DNA of 64,000 nt from Paracoccus aurantiacus (GCF_007993065.1 NZ_VOPL01000003.1:248001-312000), one strand, 5' to 3'. Numbered from the stretch's first letter, positions 44,849 to 54,659 are shown. The notes: generated from the letters alone by a model not told the origin. A program made the numbers and translations.

Positions 44849-45709
44849 ATGACACTGGATATCGCCGTGACCGACGCCGCCCCCGCCCAGAATGTTTCGC
44901 CGAACCGCGAAAAGCCGACGCTGCCTGATGCGCAGACCGTCACGGCGGTGAAGCACTGGACCGATAGCCTGTTTTCCTTCCGCGTCACGCGGCCTGCCAG
45001 CCTGCGCTTCCGTTCGGGAGAGTTCGTGATGATCGGGCTGCCCGGCGATAACGGCAAGCCGATCCTGCGCGCATATTCCATCGCCTCGCCGAACTGGGAC
45101 GAGGAACTGGAATTCTATTCGATCAAGGTGCCGGACGGGCCGCTGACCTCGAAGCTGCAGCATATCAAGGAAGGCGACCAGATCATCCTGCGCCCGAAGC
45201 CCGTCGGCACGCTGGTGCTGGACGCATTGCTGCCCGGCAAGCGGCTGTGGTTTCTGGCAACTGGCACCGGCCTTGCCCCTTTCGCCAGCCTGATGCGCGA
45301 CCCCGAGACATATGAGCGCTATGAGCAGGTCATCATGATGCATACCTGCCGCACCGCGGATGAGCTGAACTATGGCCGCGAGCTTGTTGAAAACCTTCGC
45401 GAAGACCCGCTTCTGGCAGAGATGTATGGCGCTGATTTCCACGAGCGTCTGCAGTATTACCCGACCACCACGCGCGAAGACTCGCCGCTGATGGGCCGGA
45501 TCACCGATAACATGACCACCGGCAAGGTCTTTGCCGATCTGGGTCTGCCGGGCATCAACGCCGAGGAAGACCGTGCCATGATCTGCGGCAGTCTCGCGTT
45601 CAACGTCGATGTGAAAGCGGTGCTGGAAGGCTTTGGCCTGCGCGAGGGCGCGAATTCCGAACCCAAGGAATTCGTGGTGGAAAAGGCCTTCGTGGGCGAC
45701 GGCGTCTGA
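44849..45709 (+). CDS. fpr: Ferredoxin-NADP reductase
   Basis: This 286-residue FAD enzyme exchanges electrons between NADPH and ferredoxin or flavodoxin. FAD-binding RAYSIASPNWDEELEFYS, the NADP-binding ATGTGLAPFASLMRD and the C-terminal FVVEKAFVGDGV fit the bacterial FPR group. The start at 44849 (MTLDIAV) is preferred over one at 44774 because it matches the usual N-terminal length. It is next to the IscR-like regulator, and Fpr is often part of iron or oxidative stress responses, so co-regulation is plausible. Confidence 0.94.
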   Translation: MTLDIAVTDAAPAQNVSPNREKPTLPDAQTVTAVKHWTDSLFSFRVTRPASLRFRSGEFVMIGLPGDNGKPILRAYSIASPNWDEELEFYSIKVPDGPLTSKLQHIKEGDQIILRPKPVGTLVLDALLPGKRLWFLATGTGLAPFASLMRDPETYERYEQVIMMHTCRTADELNYGRELVENLREDPLLAEMYGADFHERLQYYPTTTREDSPLMGRITDNMTTGKVFADLGLPGINAEEDRAMICGSLAFNVDVKAVLEGFGLREGANSEPKEFVVEKAFVGDGV

Positions 45710-45743
45710 CCACGAACGCGCTGCCGCTCGGCAAAGAAAAGCC

Positions 45744-45770
45744 GACCCGTCCGGTCCGTCCGGGCGGGTC
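45744..45770 (+). terminator. Terminator-like hairpin after fpr
   Basis: GACCCGTCCGG and CCGGGCGGGTC make an 11-base stem with one G-U pair around TCCGT, 34 bases past the fpr stop. The following TGTTAAC has few T residues. Confidence 0.55.
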
Positions 45771-45893
45771 TGTTAACTTCCGGCATCTGACCTGTTAGGT
45801 GCCGCCGGAGCAGATTAACGATTTTGCGTCACCGTGACGGCCCGGACCGGCCTTATGCAAGCGCTCTGACGCCGTTTTCAGGATGGGACACTT

Positions 45894-46943
45894 ATGCCCT
45901 CGACAGCCCAGACAGGCACCCCGCATTTGGTCAGCGTGCAATTGCTGCGCGCCATCGCCGCCGCCGCGGTGGTCTTCGAACATGCGCAGGCCGAGGCCGG
46001 CCAGACCGTCGAGGGCTTTCATCACATCCCCTTCGATTTCGGCATCGGCGTCGATATTTTCTTCATCATCAGCGGCTTCGTGATGTGGCTGTCCAGTTCG
46101 CACCTGTTCGGGCAACCGGGGGGGGCGAAGCTGTTCCTGATCAAGCGCTTCCAGCGCGTGGTGCCGCTTTACTGGCTTTATACGCTGGGGATGCTGGCCG
46201 CGATCTGGCTGCTGCCCGACAAGCTGAACAACCCCGATGCCAGCCCGCTGATGGTGCTGTCATCATTCATTTTCTACCCCTATCCGAACATGATCGGGCA
46301 ATACACGCCGGTCCTCGCGCTCGGCTGGACGCTGAATTACGAGATGTTCTTCTACGCCCTGTTTGCTATCGCGCTGCTCTTCCCGCGCAGGCTGGGCTTC
46401 GGCGTTCTCAGCGCGCTGATCCTTGGCTTCGTGACACTTTGGGCAGTCACGAGCAGCGGTCCGGTGCTGTTCTGGGGCCGCCCGATCATTCTGGAATTCC
46501 TGATCGGCGTCATCCTTGCCCGGCTGTATCTGGAGGCCGGCCACAAACCCAACCTGATTCTTTTCGCAGGCTTCGTGGCACTGGCCTTTATCGCCTATTG
46601 GCTGCTGCAGGGATCGGACAGCCGCCTGATCCGGCTGGGCATCCCCAGCGCCTTCTTCGCATCTGCGTTCATCTTCTTTCTGCCCGGAAGGCTCAGCGGT
46701 GCGCTCAGCGGGATCGCCAAGGTGGGCGGCGACAGTTCCTATACGCTGTATCTGTCGCACCCGTTCACGCTGGCCGTGGTCAAGATCATCTGGACGAAGC
46801 TGGACCCGGCGGGCGCGCATCCATGGGCCTATGTCTGGGCCGCGACGCTGATCTGCGTGCTGGCGGGCTATGTCCTGTATCTGCTGATCGAAAAGCCGCT
46901 GCTGCGATTGTGGAAACGCAAGCCCGCAGCCCAGCCCGCATAG
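45894..46943 (+). CDS. Acyltransferase 3 family membrane protein
   Basis: This 349-residue protein has about ten membrane segments. The N-terminus shows QLLRAIAAAAVVFEH with the catalytic-type histidine H30, followed by GIGVDIFFIISGFVM, RFQRVVPLYWLYTL and a C-terminal SYTLYLSHPFTL. This is the acyltransferase-3 pattern of enzymes that O-acylate exopolysaccharides or lipid sugars. No sugar genes are near, so the substrate is unknown. It is convergent with gcdH. Confidence 0.9.
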   Translation: MPSTAQTGTPHLVSVQLLRAIAAAAVVFEHAQAEAGQTVEGFHHIPFDFGIGVDIFFIISGFVMWLSSSHLFGQPGGAKLFLIKRFQRVVPLYWLYTLGMLAAIWLLPDKLNNPDASPLMVLSSFIFYPYPNMIGQYTPVLALGWTLNYEMFFYALFAIALLFPRRLGFGVLSALILGFVTLWAVTSSGPVLFWGRPIILEFLIGVILARLYLEAGHKPNLILFAGFVALAFIAYWLLQGSDSRLIRLGIPSAFFASAFIFFLPGRLSGALSGIAKVGGDSSYTLYLSHPFTLAVVKIIWTKLDPAGAHPWAYVWAATLICVLAGYVLYLLIEKPLLRLWKRKPAAQPA

Positions 46944-46950
46944 GGGCTAT

Positions 46951-46990
46951 TTCGTGCCGGAGCGAGGCACTGCCTTCGCTCTGGCACGAA
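46951..46990. terminator. Long hairpin between convergent acyltransferase and gcdH genes
   Basis: TTCGTGCCGGAGCGA (46951-46965) pairs with TCGCTCTGGCACGAA (46976-46990) over 15 bases with one wobble and a 10-base loop. Its place between two convergent genes suggests a bidirectional terminator, though no T-run follows. Confidence 0.5.
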
Positions 46991-47032
46991 TATCCTTGTG
47001 CACAGAGAGCCCCACCCTTTCGGTGCAATCCC

Positions 47033-48241
47033 TCAGAAAAACGCCTGCAAGCCCGTGATCGCGCGACCGAGGATCAGCGCGTGAACGTCATGTGTGCCTT
47101 CATAGGTGTTCACCGTTTCCAGGTTCACCATGTGGCGCATAACCTGAAATTCCTCGGAAATGCCGTTGCCGCCATGCATGTCGCGGGCCCAGCGGGCGAT
47201 TTCCAGCGCCTTGCCGCAATTGTTGCGCTTGATGATCGAGATCATCTCGGGTGCTGCCTTCGCCTCGTCCAGAAGACGACCGACGCGCAGACTGCCCTGC
47301 ATGCCCAGCGCGATTTCGGTCATCATGTTGGCGAGCTTCAACTGGTGCAACTGCGTCTGCGCCAGCGGCTTGCCGAACTGGTGGCGGTCAAGCCCGTATT
47401 GCCGCGCGGCATGCAGGCAAAATTCGGCAGCGCCCAAAGCGCCCCAACTGATCCCGTAGCGCGCCCTGTTCAGGCATCCGAACGGCCCCTTCAAGCCTTC
47501 GACATTCGGCAGCAGCGCGTCTTCGCCCACCTCGACATTGTCCATCACGATCTCGCCCGTGATCGAGGCGCGCAGCGAAAGCTTTCCACCGATCTTCGGC
47601 GCGGAAAGGCCCTTCATGCCCTTCTCCAGCACGAAGCCACGGATCTTTCCGCCATGTTCCTCGGACTTGGCCCAGACCACGAAGACATCGGCGATCGGCG
47701 AATTCGAGATCCACATCTTCGATCCGTTCAGCACATAGCCGTTCGCCGTCTTCTTCGCCCGCGTCTTCATGCCCGCGGGGTCGGAACCCGCATCGGGTTC
47801 GGTCAGACCGAAACAGCCGATCCATTCGCCCGATGCCAGTTTCGGCAGGTATTTCTGCCGCTGTTCTTCCGACCCATAGGCATAGATCGGATACATCACC
47901 AGCGATGACTGCACCGACATCATCGACCGATAGCCGCTGTCCACACGCTCTACCTCGCGCGCGACAAGGCCATAGGCGACATATGACGCGCCGATCCCGC
48001 CATATTCTTCCGGGACGGTCACACCAAGCAGGCCCATATCGCCCATTTCGCGAAAGATCGCCGGGTCGGTGTTTTCGTCGCGATAGGCGTCGATGACGCG
48101 GGGTTGCAGCTTGTCCTGCGCATAGGCGCGGGCGGCATCCCTGATCGCGCGCTCTTCCTCGGTCAGCTGTTCGTCCAGGCGGAACGGGTCCTCCCAGTCG
48201 AAGCGGCCAAGATCGGGTGAGTCCTTCGGTTTCAGTGCCAT
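47033..48241 (-). CDS. gcdH: Glutaryl-CoA dehydrogenase
   Basis: This 402-residue acyl-CoA dehydrogenase fits glutaryl-CoA dehydrogenase, which oxidises and decarboxylates glutaryl-CoA to crotonyl-CoA in lysine and tryptophan breakdown, giving electrons to ETF. Signs are [12 protein letters not shown], the [19 protein letters not shown] segment, and the catalytic glutamate in [21 protein letters not shown]. The ATG at 48241, after AGGGAGAA, is preferred over one at 48259. Confidence 0.92.
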   Translation of the reverse strand: MALKPKDSPDLGRFDWEDPFRLDEQLTEEERAIRDAARAYAQDKLQPRVIDAYRDENTDPAIFREMGDMGLLGVTVPEEYGGIGASYVAYGLVAREVERVDSGYRSMMSVQSSLVMYPIYAYGSEEQRQKYLPKLASGEWIGCFGLTEPDAGSDPAGMKTRAKKTANGYVLNGSKMWISNSPIADVFVVWAKSEEHGGKIRGFVLEKGMKGLSAPKIGGKLSLRASITGEIVMDNVEVGEDALLPNVEGLKGPFGCLNRARYGISWGALGAAEFCLHAARQYGLDRHQFGKPLAQTQLHQLKLANMMTEIALGMQGSLRVGRLLDEAKAAPEMISIIKRNNCGKALEIARWARDMHGGNGISEEFQVMRHMVNLETVNTYEGTHDVHALILGRAITGLQAFF

Positions 48242-48403
48242 CGCCGTTCTCCCTACCATCGCGTTGCAAAGGGGATAGGACGACCAAGGGCGTCGCGCAA
48301 GCTTTCCGAGCCGTTCACATTGTAGTCACGCAGTTTTTTGGAACGAAGCGCGGAACGGGCGGTTTACATTCGGAACCGAACCGCCTGGGGAGACACGACC
48401 ACC

Positions 48404-50452
48404 ATGAACCGCCTGAATGCCAGTCAGACCGCACTGACCGCCCTGCTTTGCCTTGGGCTGCTCAGCCCCGCCCAAGCCGAGATGGTGGTGCCCAACGGGG
48501 TCGCGAAAGCCGAAGGCGCGAGACGCGCCGACGGCATGCCGGGCGTGTTCGGAATGCTGCAAGCGGAACGACGGGCGGGGTTAAAGACATCTGACCTGCG
48601 CTGCCTCGATGGCTCGCCCCGTCCGTGCGACAACAGCATGCCGCTGATTACCCCCGCCGGTGTTGCGATCCAGATGAGCGAAGCGGGCGAGATGATCCTC
48701 GCGCCGAACGTTCAGCAGGCCTACCGGTATGAAAACGGAAAGCCCATCGTGCGCGATACGCCGCTGCGCCCGCTTGCCGAGGGACGGCTGGATCAGGTGC
48801 GCCGACGCGCCGCAGCGGTGACGAATACGCCGGCGAAGCCGCCCGCCAAGGTCGCAAAGACGCCCGAGCGCAGCAAGGAAGAGCAGATCATGGGCATCGG
48901 CTCTGACGAGAAAGAAATCTTGCGCAAACTGACCGGCAACGAGGGTGGCGACGCCAATGACGCAGATCGCCGCCGCCGCGACGACCTTGCGCGCCGACTT
49001 GCCGAGGCAGAGCGCAAGAACCAGAACAAGGGCGCGCCGAAGCCGCAGACCCGCACCATCGTGAAGGACAGCTTTGCCGATCGCGAGGCACGCATTCCCA
49101 ACGATCAGGCGGGCAGCTTGCAATCGCGCCGCGCCGCGAACATGCCGCTGCTGAACCGGCTGCTGATGCAGGAAATCGCGGGCGGGCTGAACGCCGACGG
49201 GCTGCTTTGTCTTGACGGCCGCAAGCGGCCCTGCGCCGAGGGCGTGACATTGGTCAGCCCCGAAGGCGTCAGCGCCGAAATTGCGCGCGACGGCCGCATC
49301 ATTCTCGCGGGCATGGACAAGCAGCAATATATCGTCGGCGAAGACGGCCGCCTGCGGGCCCGCGGCTCCAACACCGAGGCCGCGCGCGAAGCGGCAGCGG
49401 GTGGCCGGCCCGACGCCGCCGCGCTCAACGGAAATGGCCAGAGCGAGGGCCAGACGGTGCGCGAGCGTGTGAATGCCGAAGACGTCCGGCGTTCGGATCA
49501 GGACTTCGAGACACGCATCGCCGACGCAATCCAGCGCGCCGCCGCTCAGTCGCAGGACAAGAAGGATGACGGTGGCAGTGATCTGGCGAAGATAGCGCTT
49601 GCAGGACTTGGCGCTTTGGCGGTCGGACAGGTTCTGAAGAACAACGGACAGGTGGCACTTAACACCGGCGATCGCGTCGTCGTTACCCGCAACGACGGCA
49701 GCCAGCAGGTGCTGAAAGACGACAACATGCTGCTGCGGCAGCCCGGCAGCGAGGTCCAGACCGAGAATTACAGCGACGGCTCGTCCCGGACTGTCGTGAC
49801 GCGGCAGGATGGATCGCAGATCATCACGATCCGTGCGGCCGATCTGTCGGTCCTGCGCCGCATCCATGTCGCGCGCGACGGCACCGAAACGGTGCTGATC
49901 GACGAATCCGTCGAGGTGCCGCCGGTTGAGGTCGCGGAACTGCCCGCTGCCCCGCAGACCAGCGATGCCGCCGCGCCCACGACCGAGGCCGCCCTGCGCG
50001 AGGCGCTTGCCCGCGAGGCGGCAGTCAACCGCCGCTTCACCCTGAACCAGATCCGTTCGATCCCGCAGGTGCGCAACCTCGTCGCGCCCGTCGATATTGA
50101 CGCGATCACCTTCGACAGCGGATCGGCAGCGATCAACCCCGATCAGGCACGCCAGCTCGCCACGCTCGGGACGGTTCTGGAAGGCGCGATCCGCGACAAC
50201 CCGCGCGAGATTTTCCTGATCGAAGGCCATACCGACGCCGTAGGCGGCGCGGCATTCAACCTCGCCCTTTCGGACCGCCGGGCGGAGTCAGTGGCTCTGG
50301 CGCTTTCGGAATATTTCGACGTGCCGCCGGAAAACCTTGTGGTGCAGGGATATGGTGAAGAATATCTTAAGGTCCCCACTCTCGATTCCGAGCGTGACAA
50401 CCGCCGCGCGTCGGTGCGGCGGATCACCGACCTTCTGGCATCGGCGCAATAA
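48404..50452 (+). CDS. OmpA-family protein with duplicated cysteine domain
   Basis: This 682-residue envelope protein has a signal peptide cut after AQA (residue 25). Two similar segments follow, each with CLDG-x-RPC: C67/C75 and C269/C277, both with seven residues between the cysteines. A charged helical spacer separates them. A hydrophobic stretch (LAKIALAGLGALAVGQVL, near 397-414) and a strand-rich part with VVVTRNDGSQ and VVTRQDGSQ come next. The C-terminal OmpA domain (about 560-680) has IEGHTDAVGG and SDRRAESVALALSE for peptidoglycan binding. It probably ties the outer membrane to the cell wall. Monocistronic. Confidence 0.88.
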   Translation: MNRLNASQTALTALLCLGLLSPAQAEMVVPNGVAKAEGARRADGMPGVFGMLQAERRAGLKTSDLRCLDGSPRPCDNSMPLITPAGVAIQMSEAGEMILAPNVQQAYRYENGKPIVRDTPLRPLAEGRLDQVRRRAAAVTNTPAKPPAKVAKTPERSKEEQIMGIGSDEKEILRKLTGNEGGDANDADRRRRDDLARRLAEAERKNQNKGAPKPQTRTIVKDSFADREARIPNDQAGSLQSRRAANMPLLNRLLMQEIAGGLNADGLLCLDGRKRPCAEGVTLVSPEGVSAEIARDGRIILAGMDKQQYIVGEDGRLRARGSNTEAAREAAAGGRPDAAALNGNGQSEGQTVRERVNAEDVRRSDQDFETRIADAIQRAAAQSQDKKDDGGSDLAKIALAGLGALAVGQVLKNNGQVALNTGDRVVVTRNDGSQQVLKDDNMLLRQPGSEVQTENYSDGSSRTVVTRQDGSQIITIRAADLSVLRRIHVARDGTETVLIDESVEVPPVEVAELPAAPQTSDAAAPTTEAALREALAREAAVNRRFTLNQIRSIPQVRNLVAPVDIDAITFDSGSAAINPDQARQLATLGTVLEGAIRDNPREIFLIEGHTDAVGGAAFNLALSDRRAESVALALSEYFDVPPENLVVQGYGEEYLKVPTLDSERDNRRASVRRITDLLASAQ

Positions 50453-50469
50453 CAACCCCGCAGTCAAGG

Positions 50470-50498
50470 AAAGGCCCGGCACTCGACCGGGCCTTTTC
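50470..50498 (+). terminator. Terminator between the OmpA-family gene and the glycosylase gene
   Basis: AAAGGCCCGG and CCGGGCCTTT form a 10-base stem around CACTCGA, followed by TCC. It lies 17 bases past the OmpA-family stop and 5 bases before the end of the convergent gene, so it may serve both. Confidence 0.8.
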
Positions 50499-50502
50499 CG
50501 AC

Positions 50503-51126
50503 CTAGCCGCCGACGCCTTCGCGACCCTTTGCCAGTCGGTAATAGGCCCAAAGCGCGCGCGCCGCGACCGAACGCCAGGGGCGCCAGGGCTCTGCGATCT
50601 CAACCAGCGTTTTTGGGTCGGGCCGCGCATCCAGCCGGTAAAGCAGGCGCGCGGCTTCCTGCAACGCCAGATCGCCCGCTGGGAAGGCATCCGTGCGGCC
50701 CAGTGCAAATGCCAGATAGATTTCTGCGGTCCACTGACCGATGCCCGGAAGCGCCGTCAATGTCTCGATCACCTCTGCATCCGGGGCGTGGCGAAGGCGA
50801 TGCCAATCGGGTTCCTGACCAACAATCCCAAGCAGATAGCGGATCTTCGGACGCGAAACACCGCAGGCCCGCAAGGCCTCCTCTCCGCCTGCGCGGATCG
50901 CTGCGGGTTCGGTCAGCCCCGCCGCCTGAAGCCGCGCCATGATCGCGGCAGCAGCGGCAATCGAAATCTGCTGTCCGATGATCGCATCAAGGATCGCCGT
51001 GAAGCCGTCCGGGCGCCGCCGCAGCGGCAGTGCCAGTTCTGGCAACGCACCTGCCCAGACCGGGCAGATCGCGGTCAGGTGGTGGCGGCCCTCGTCCAGA
51101 TCGGCATCGCTTTCGATGATCCTCAA
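50503..51126 (-). CDS. DNA-3-methyladenine glycosylase II (AlkA-like, HhH-GPD)
   Basis: This 207-residue base-excision repair enzyme has the HhH-GPD fold: ILDAIIGQQISIAAAAAIM, then the hairpin LTALPGIGQWTAEIYLAFAL with the catalytic aspartate in PAGDLALQEA. It removes alkylated bases. The start is TTG, overlapping the GntR stop (TTGA), so the two genes are co-translated. There is no N-terminal AlkA domain; this is the short bacterial form. Confidence 0.88.
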   Translation of the reverse strand: MRIIESDADLDEGRHHLTAICPVWAGALPELALPLRRRPDGFTAILDAIIGQQISIAAAAAIMARLQAAGLTEPAAIRAGGEEALRACGVSRPKIRYLLGIVGQEPDWHRLRHAPDAEVIETLTALPGIGQWTAEIYLAFALGRTDAFPAGDLALQEAARLLYRLDARPDPKTLVEIAEPWRPWRSVAARALWAYYRLAKGREGVGG

Positions 51127-51746
51127 CGATCGCGCCTTGCATCCTCGCGAAGCCGCGTCTCGAACGCTTTCGAGATATGCGCCCTCAGCGCGGTTTCCGC
51201 CGCCGCACCATCACCGGATTTCAGCGCATCGACAATCGCCTGATGCTCGCCCAACGCGACCTTTGGGCGGCCTTCGACCGCCAGCGACGTTCTTGCCATG
51301 AGCGCCATATTGCGATGGACCACGTCAAGCTGCTGAATCAGATAGCGGTTATGCGAGGCAAGGTGGATCTGGTGATGAAACCGCCTGTTGGAGCGGGCCA
51401 GCGCCTCGGGATCATCCAGCGCCTTCATGTCATCGTCGATCATCGCCTGAAGAACCCGCAGCTCTTCCGGGGTTGCGTGGCGCGCAGCCAGTCGGGCGGC
51501 CAGTGCCTCCAGCTCGGTTCTGACGGTGTAAAGCTCGGAAAGCTGGTTGTGATCCAGCGTCGCCACGATCAGGCTGCGGCCGTCCCGCTTGACCATGGAT
51601 TGGGTTTCAAGCCTTTGCAGCGCCTCGCGCACCGGCGTGCGAGAAACCCCGAAACGGTCGGCGAGTTCGGATTCGACAAGCCGGTCGCCGGGCTTGTAGG
51701 TGCCGCTGTCAATGGCGTCGACGATCAGTGAATAGGCGTCTTTCAT
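51123..51746 (-). CDS. GntR-family regulator, FadR/FCD subfamily
   Basis: This 207-residue protein has a GntR winged helix (residues 5-65, KPGDRLVESELADRFGVSRT, VREALQRLE) and an FCD ligand domain with the metal-binding histidines in FHHQIHLASHN and LGEHQAIVDAL. FCD regulators sense small organic acids; the ligand here is unknown. It is divergent from the 5'-nucleotidase gene and precedes the AlkA-like gene. The start at 51746 (MKDAYS) is preferred to a longer frame at 51854. Confidence 0.88.
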   Translation of the reverse strand: MKDAYSLIVDAIDSGTYKPGDRLVESELADRFGVSRTPVREALQRLETQSMVKRDGRSLIVATLDHNQLSELYTVRTELEALAARLAARHATPEELRVLQAMIDDDMKALDDPEALARSNRRFHHQIHLASHNRYLIQQLDVVHRNMALMARTSLAVEGRPKVALGEHQAIVDALKSGDGAAAETALRAHISKAFETRLREDARRDR

Positions 51747-51888
51747 GGCGACAGTAGCCGCGAAGCCGCGCCCGATTGCAAGCGCGAAGACCGGGCGTTC
51801 AATTCGGACATTGGCGATGGTCGCCGGTTCCGGGCTGCAATGACGCCGGACCATTGCACCCCCGTGCCGGTCGCCTTATCACCACGCC

Positions 51889-52551
51889 ATGTCCTTCGAT
51901 CATGTCACCACCTGGATCTTCGATCTCGACAATACGCTCTATCCGCCCGAGGCAGCGCTTTTCGCGCAGATCGAGAAGCGGATGACGGCCCATGTCGCCC
52001 GGCATCTGGGTGTCGAGGCCGCAGAAGCCGACCGGCTGCGCATGCATTACTGGCGCGATTACGGCACGACACTGGCCGGGCTGATGGCGGAACACGATAT
52101 CGACCCGCACGCCTATCTGCTGGATGTCCACGATATCGACTTTTCGGTTCTGGACCCGAACCCCGCGCTTGCCGATGCGATCACCGCGCTGCCGGGTCGC
52201 AAGATCATCCATACGAATGCTGATTCCGCCTATGCGGCGAAGGTTCTGGAACAGTGTCGCCTTGGTCCGTTCGAGGCAGTCATCGGGATTGAGGAGGTGG
52301 GCTTTCACCCCAAGCCTGATGCGCGCGCATATGCCGCAGTGATCGAGACACTTGGCATAGACCCGGCGACATCCGCGATGTTCGAAGATGATCCGCGCAA
52401 CCTTGCCGTGCCCGCAAGCCTCGGAATGCAAACGGTTCTTGTCGGCGCAGGGCGCCTTGGTCCCGATCAGCTTGCCGCAGATCACGACCACGGCCCGCAT
52501 GTCCAGCATCGGACCGCCGACCTTGCCGGCTTCCTTCGTGCCCTGCCATGA
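51889..52551 (+). CDS. Pyrimidine 5'-nucleotidase (HAD family)
   Basis: This 220-residue HAD phosphatase has D12 and D14 in FDLDNTLYP, a threonine motif in KIIHTNAD, the lysine of HPKPDARAY and acidic EDDPRNL. The layout matches the SDT1/pyrimidine 5'-nucleotidase group that dephosphorylates UMP and CMP. Assignment within HAD is by motif context. Confidence 0.88.
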   Translation: MSFDHVTTWIFDLDNTLYPPEAALFAQIEKRMTAHVARHLGVEAAEADRLRMHYWRDYGTTLAGLMAEHDIDPHAYLLDVHDIDFSVLDPNPALADAITALPGRKIIHTNADSAYAAKVLEQCRLGPFEAVIGIEEVGFHPKPDARAYAAVIETLGIDPATSAMFEDDPRNLAVPASLGMQTVLVGAGRLGPDQLAADHDHGPHVQHRTADLAGFLRALP

Positions 52552-52609
52552 CGGTTGTCTGGGCCGGCGGGCTCTGGCAATCTGACAGGCGTCTTTGAAG
52601 GAGGCGACA

Positions 52610-52816
52610 ATGTCCCAGAACGCTTTGACCGACGACCCGCAGGCCAGCCGGTCCGAAAACGCACTTGCTGCGCGGCTTCTGATGGCGGTGGTGGTTCTGC
52701 TGGCGGTTTGTGCGGCCATGGTGGCGCTTTTCGGACTGCCCGCGCTTGGCATCCTCGGCCTGATCGGCACTGCCCTGACATTTGCGGCGCTGCTGACGAT
52801 CATGGCCGGAAACTGA
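52610..52816 (+). CDS. Small membrane protein
   Basis: This 68-residue protein has a short charged N-terminus and two hydrophobic segments (about 21-43 and 45-65). A strong ribosome site, GAAGGAGG, supports translation. I do not recognise a family. It ends five bases before the start of the FAD monooxygenase gene, so they may be co-expressed. Confidence 0.72.
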   Translation: MSQNALTDDPQASRSENALAARLLMAVVVLLAVCAAMVALFGLPALGILGLIGTALTFAALLTIMAGN

Positions 52817-52821
52817 CGGCG

Positions 52822-54039
52822 ATGACAGCCGGGGGCGCAGACGAAACCGATATCCTGGTTTCAGGCGGTGGCATTGCAGGCTTGATCGCGGCTGCGGCCT
52901 TCGGCGCGGAAGGGCATCAGGTCATCATGGTCGATCCGATGCCCCCGGTGACCGATGAAGCCGCGACGGGGTCCGATCTGCGCAGCACCGCCTTCCTGCA
53001 ACCTTCGGTCAAGGTGCTGAAGCGCGCCGGTGTCTGGGAGGCTCTCGCACCCCATGCGACGCCGCTGCAGATCATGCGCATCATCGATGCGGGCGGGGCA
53101 GCACCCGAAGCGCGCCTGACCCGCGATTTCGATGCCGCCGATATTTCCGATGCGCCGTTCGGCTGGAACCTGCCGAACTGGCTGCTGAGGCGGGAATTGC
53201 TGGCGCGGCTGAACGGTATGGCGAATGTCCGCTTCCTGCCCGGCACCGCGACGACCGGGCTGACCGCCCGCACTGACGAGGCGATCGTGACGCTGTCAGA
53301 TCACAGCCGGATCGCCGCGAAGCTGGTGATCGGCGCCGATGGCCGCGACAGCGTTGTGCGACGCGCGCTCGGCATCGGTGCCAGGACAACACGCTACGGC
53401 CAGAAGGCGCTCGCCTTTGCTGTCACACATGAGCGTCCCCACCAGAATGTCTCGACCGAGATTCACCGCTCGGGCGGGCCATTCACGCTGGTCCCGCTGC
53501 CCGAACGCGACGGCAAGCCCTCATCCGCCGTCGTGTGGATGGATCGCGGCCCCGAGATCGCGCGCCTCATGGCGCTTGAACCCGACCAGTTCGAGGAGGC
53601 GCTGAACGAACGCTCGACCGGCGTTCTGGGCCATTTGACGCCCGCGACCCGCCTGACCTCCTGGCCAATCATCAGCCAGTTGGCAGAGCGTTTCACCGGC
53701 CCGCGCACCGCCCTGATCGCCGAGGCCGCGCATGTCCTGCCGCCCATCGGTGCGCAGGGCCTGAACATGAGCCTCGCCGATCTCGCCCTGCTTCTGGATC
53801 TGTCCCGGCACGAGCCCGGTAGCCGCGAGAGTCTTGACGAATTCCAGCGCCTCCGCTGGACCGATGCGCGTCTGCGCCTGAGCGGGATCGACCTTCTGAA
53901 CCGCGCTTCGATGATCGGCTCGCGTCCGCTGCGCGATCTCCGCGCGGCTGGCCTTGGCGCGATTTACGGTATCAGCCCGGTGCGTCGGATGATGATGCGG
54001 CTGGGGCTTGGCGTCAGCGGCCGGGACGACGTGGCCTGA
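52822..54039 (+). CDS. UbiH/UbiF/COQ6-family FAD monooxygenase
   Basis: This 405-residue flavoprotein has the FAD-binding VSGGGIAGLIAAAAFG (residues 13-28), the DG motif VIGADGRDSVVRRAL and C-terminal PIGAQGLNMSLADLALL. The pattern fits ubiquinone-ring hydroxylases (UbiH-like). The start at 52822 is the only ATG consistent with the FAD motif position; a frame back to 52555 runs through other genes. Which ring position it hydroxylates cannot be told. Confidence 0.9.
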   Translation: MTAGGADETDILVSGGGIAGLIAAAAFGAEGHQVIMVDPMPPVTDEAATGSDLRSTAFLQPSVKVLKRAGVWEALAPHATPLQIMRIIDAGGAAPEARLTRDFDAADISDAPFGWNLPNWLLRRELLARLNGMANVRFLPGTATTGLTARTDEAIVTLSDHSRIAAKLVIGADGRDSVVRRALGIGARTTRYGQKALAFAVTHERPHQNVSTEIHRSGGPFTLVPLPERDGKPSSAVVWMDRGPEIARLMALEPDQFEEALNERSTGVLGHLTPATRLTSWPIISQLAERFTGPRTALIAEAAHVLPPIGAQGLNMSLADLALLLDLSRHEPGSRESLDEFQRLRWTDARLRLSGIDLLNRASMIGSRPLRDLRAAGLGAIYGISPVRRMMMRLGLGVSGRDDVA

Positions 54040-54128
54040 ACGCCGTCGCGCGTGACCTGACAACGCATCTTGACCGCCGCACAAAGCTTCGCGAAACGTC
54101 GCGCTGTGTCCCAACAGAAAGACCGGCC

Positions 54129-54659
54129 ATGGATATCCGCGACGCCACAGAAGCCGACCTGCCCGAGATCACGGCGATCTACAATCAGGCCGTCAACGAG
54201 ACGACGGCGATCTGGAACGAACGCGAGACGGACCTCGCGAACCGTGCCGCCTGGCTGGCCGACAGGCATCGCGCGGGCTACCCGGTTCTGGTTGCGTCCC
54301 GCGACGGTACAGTGCTGGGCTATGCTTCTTTCGGGGATTGGCGCGCCTTTGACGGCTATCGCCACACGGTCGAACATTCCGTTTATGTGCGCACCGACTG
54401 TCAGGGCGGCGGGATCGGCAAGGCACTGATGCTGGCGCTGCTGGACCGCGCTCGCGGACTTGGCAAGCATGTCATGGTCGCCGGAATCGAGGCAGGAAAT
54501 ACTGCCTCGATCCGCCTGCACGAGAAGCTGGGGTTCAGGCAGACCGGGCTTCTGCCGCAGGTCGGCACCAAATTCGGCCGCTGGCTGGACCTCGCCTTTC
54601 TGCAACTGATGCTGGACGAGCGCAGCGACCCGGACGCGACAGCACCGCACGGGGATTGA
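54129..54659 (+). CDS. GNAT N-acetyltransferase, phosphinothricin-acetyltransferase-like
   Basis: This 176-residue enzyme shows IRDATEADLPEITAIYNQAV at the start, VYVRTDCQGGGIGKALM as the acetyl-CoA motif, and ENTASIRLHEKLGF-like ending (here GNTASIRLHEKLGFRQTGLL). This is the Pat/Bar-type or YncA-type acetyltransferase group acting on phosphinothricin, methionine sulfoximine or similar amino acids. Substrate not certain. Confidence 0.9.
   Translation: MDIRDATEADLPEITAIYNQAVNETTAIWNERETDLANRAAWLADRHRAGYPVLVASRDGTVLGYASFGDWRAFDGYRHTVEHSVYVRTDCQGGGIGKALMLALLDRARGLGKHVMVAGIEAGNTASIRLHEKLGFRQTGLLPQVGTKFGRWLDLAFLQLMLDERSDPDATAPHGD

Noticed and set aside
45824..47908. 694-codon plus-strand open frame
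   Set aside because: It overlaps the acyltransferase in another frame and gcdH in antisense, both with clear family motifs.
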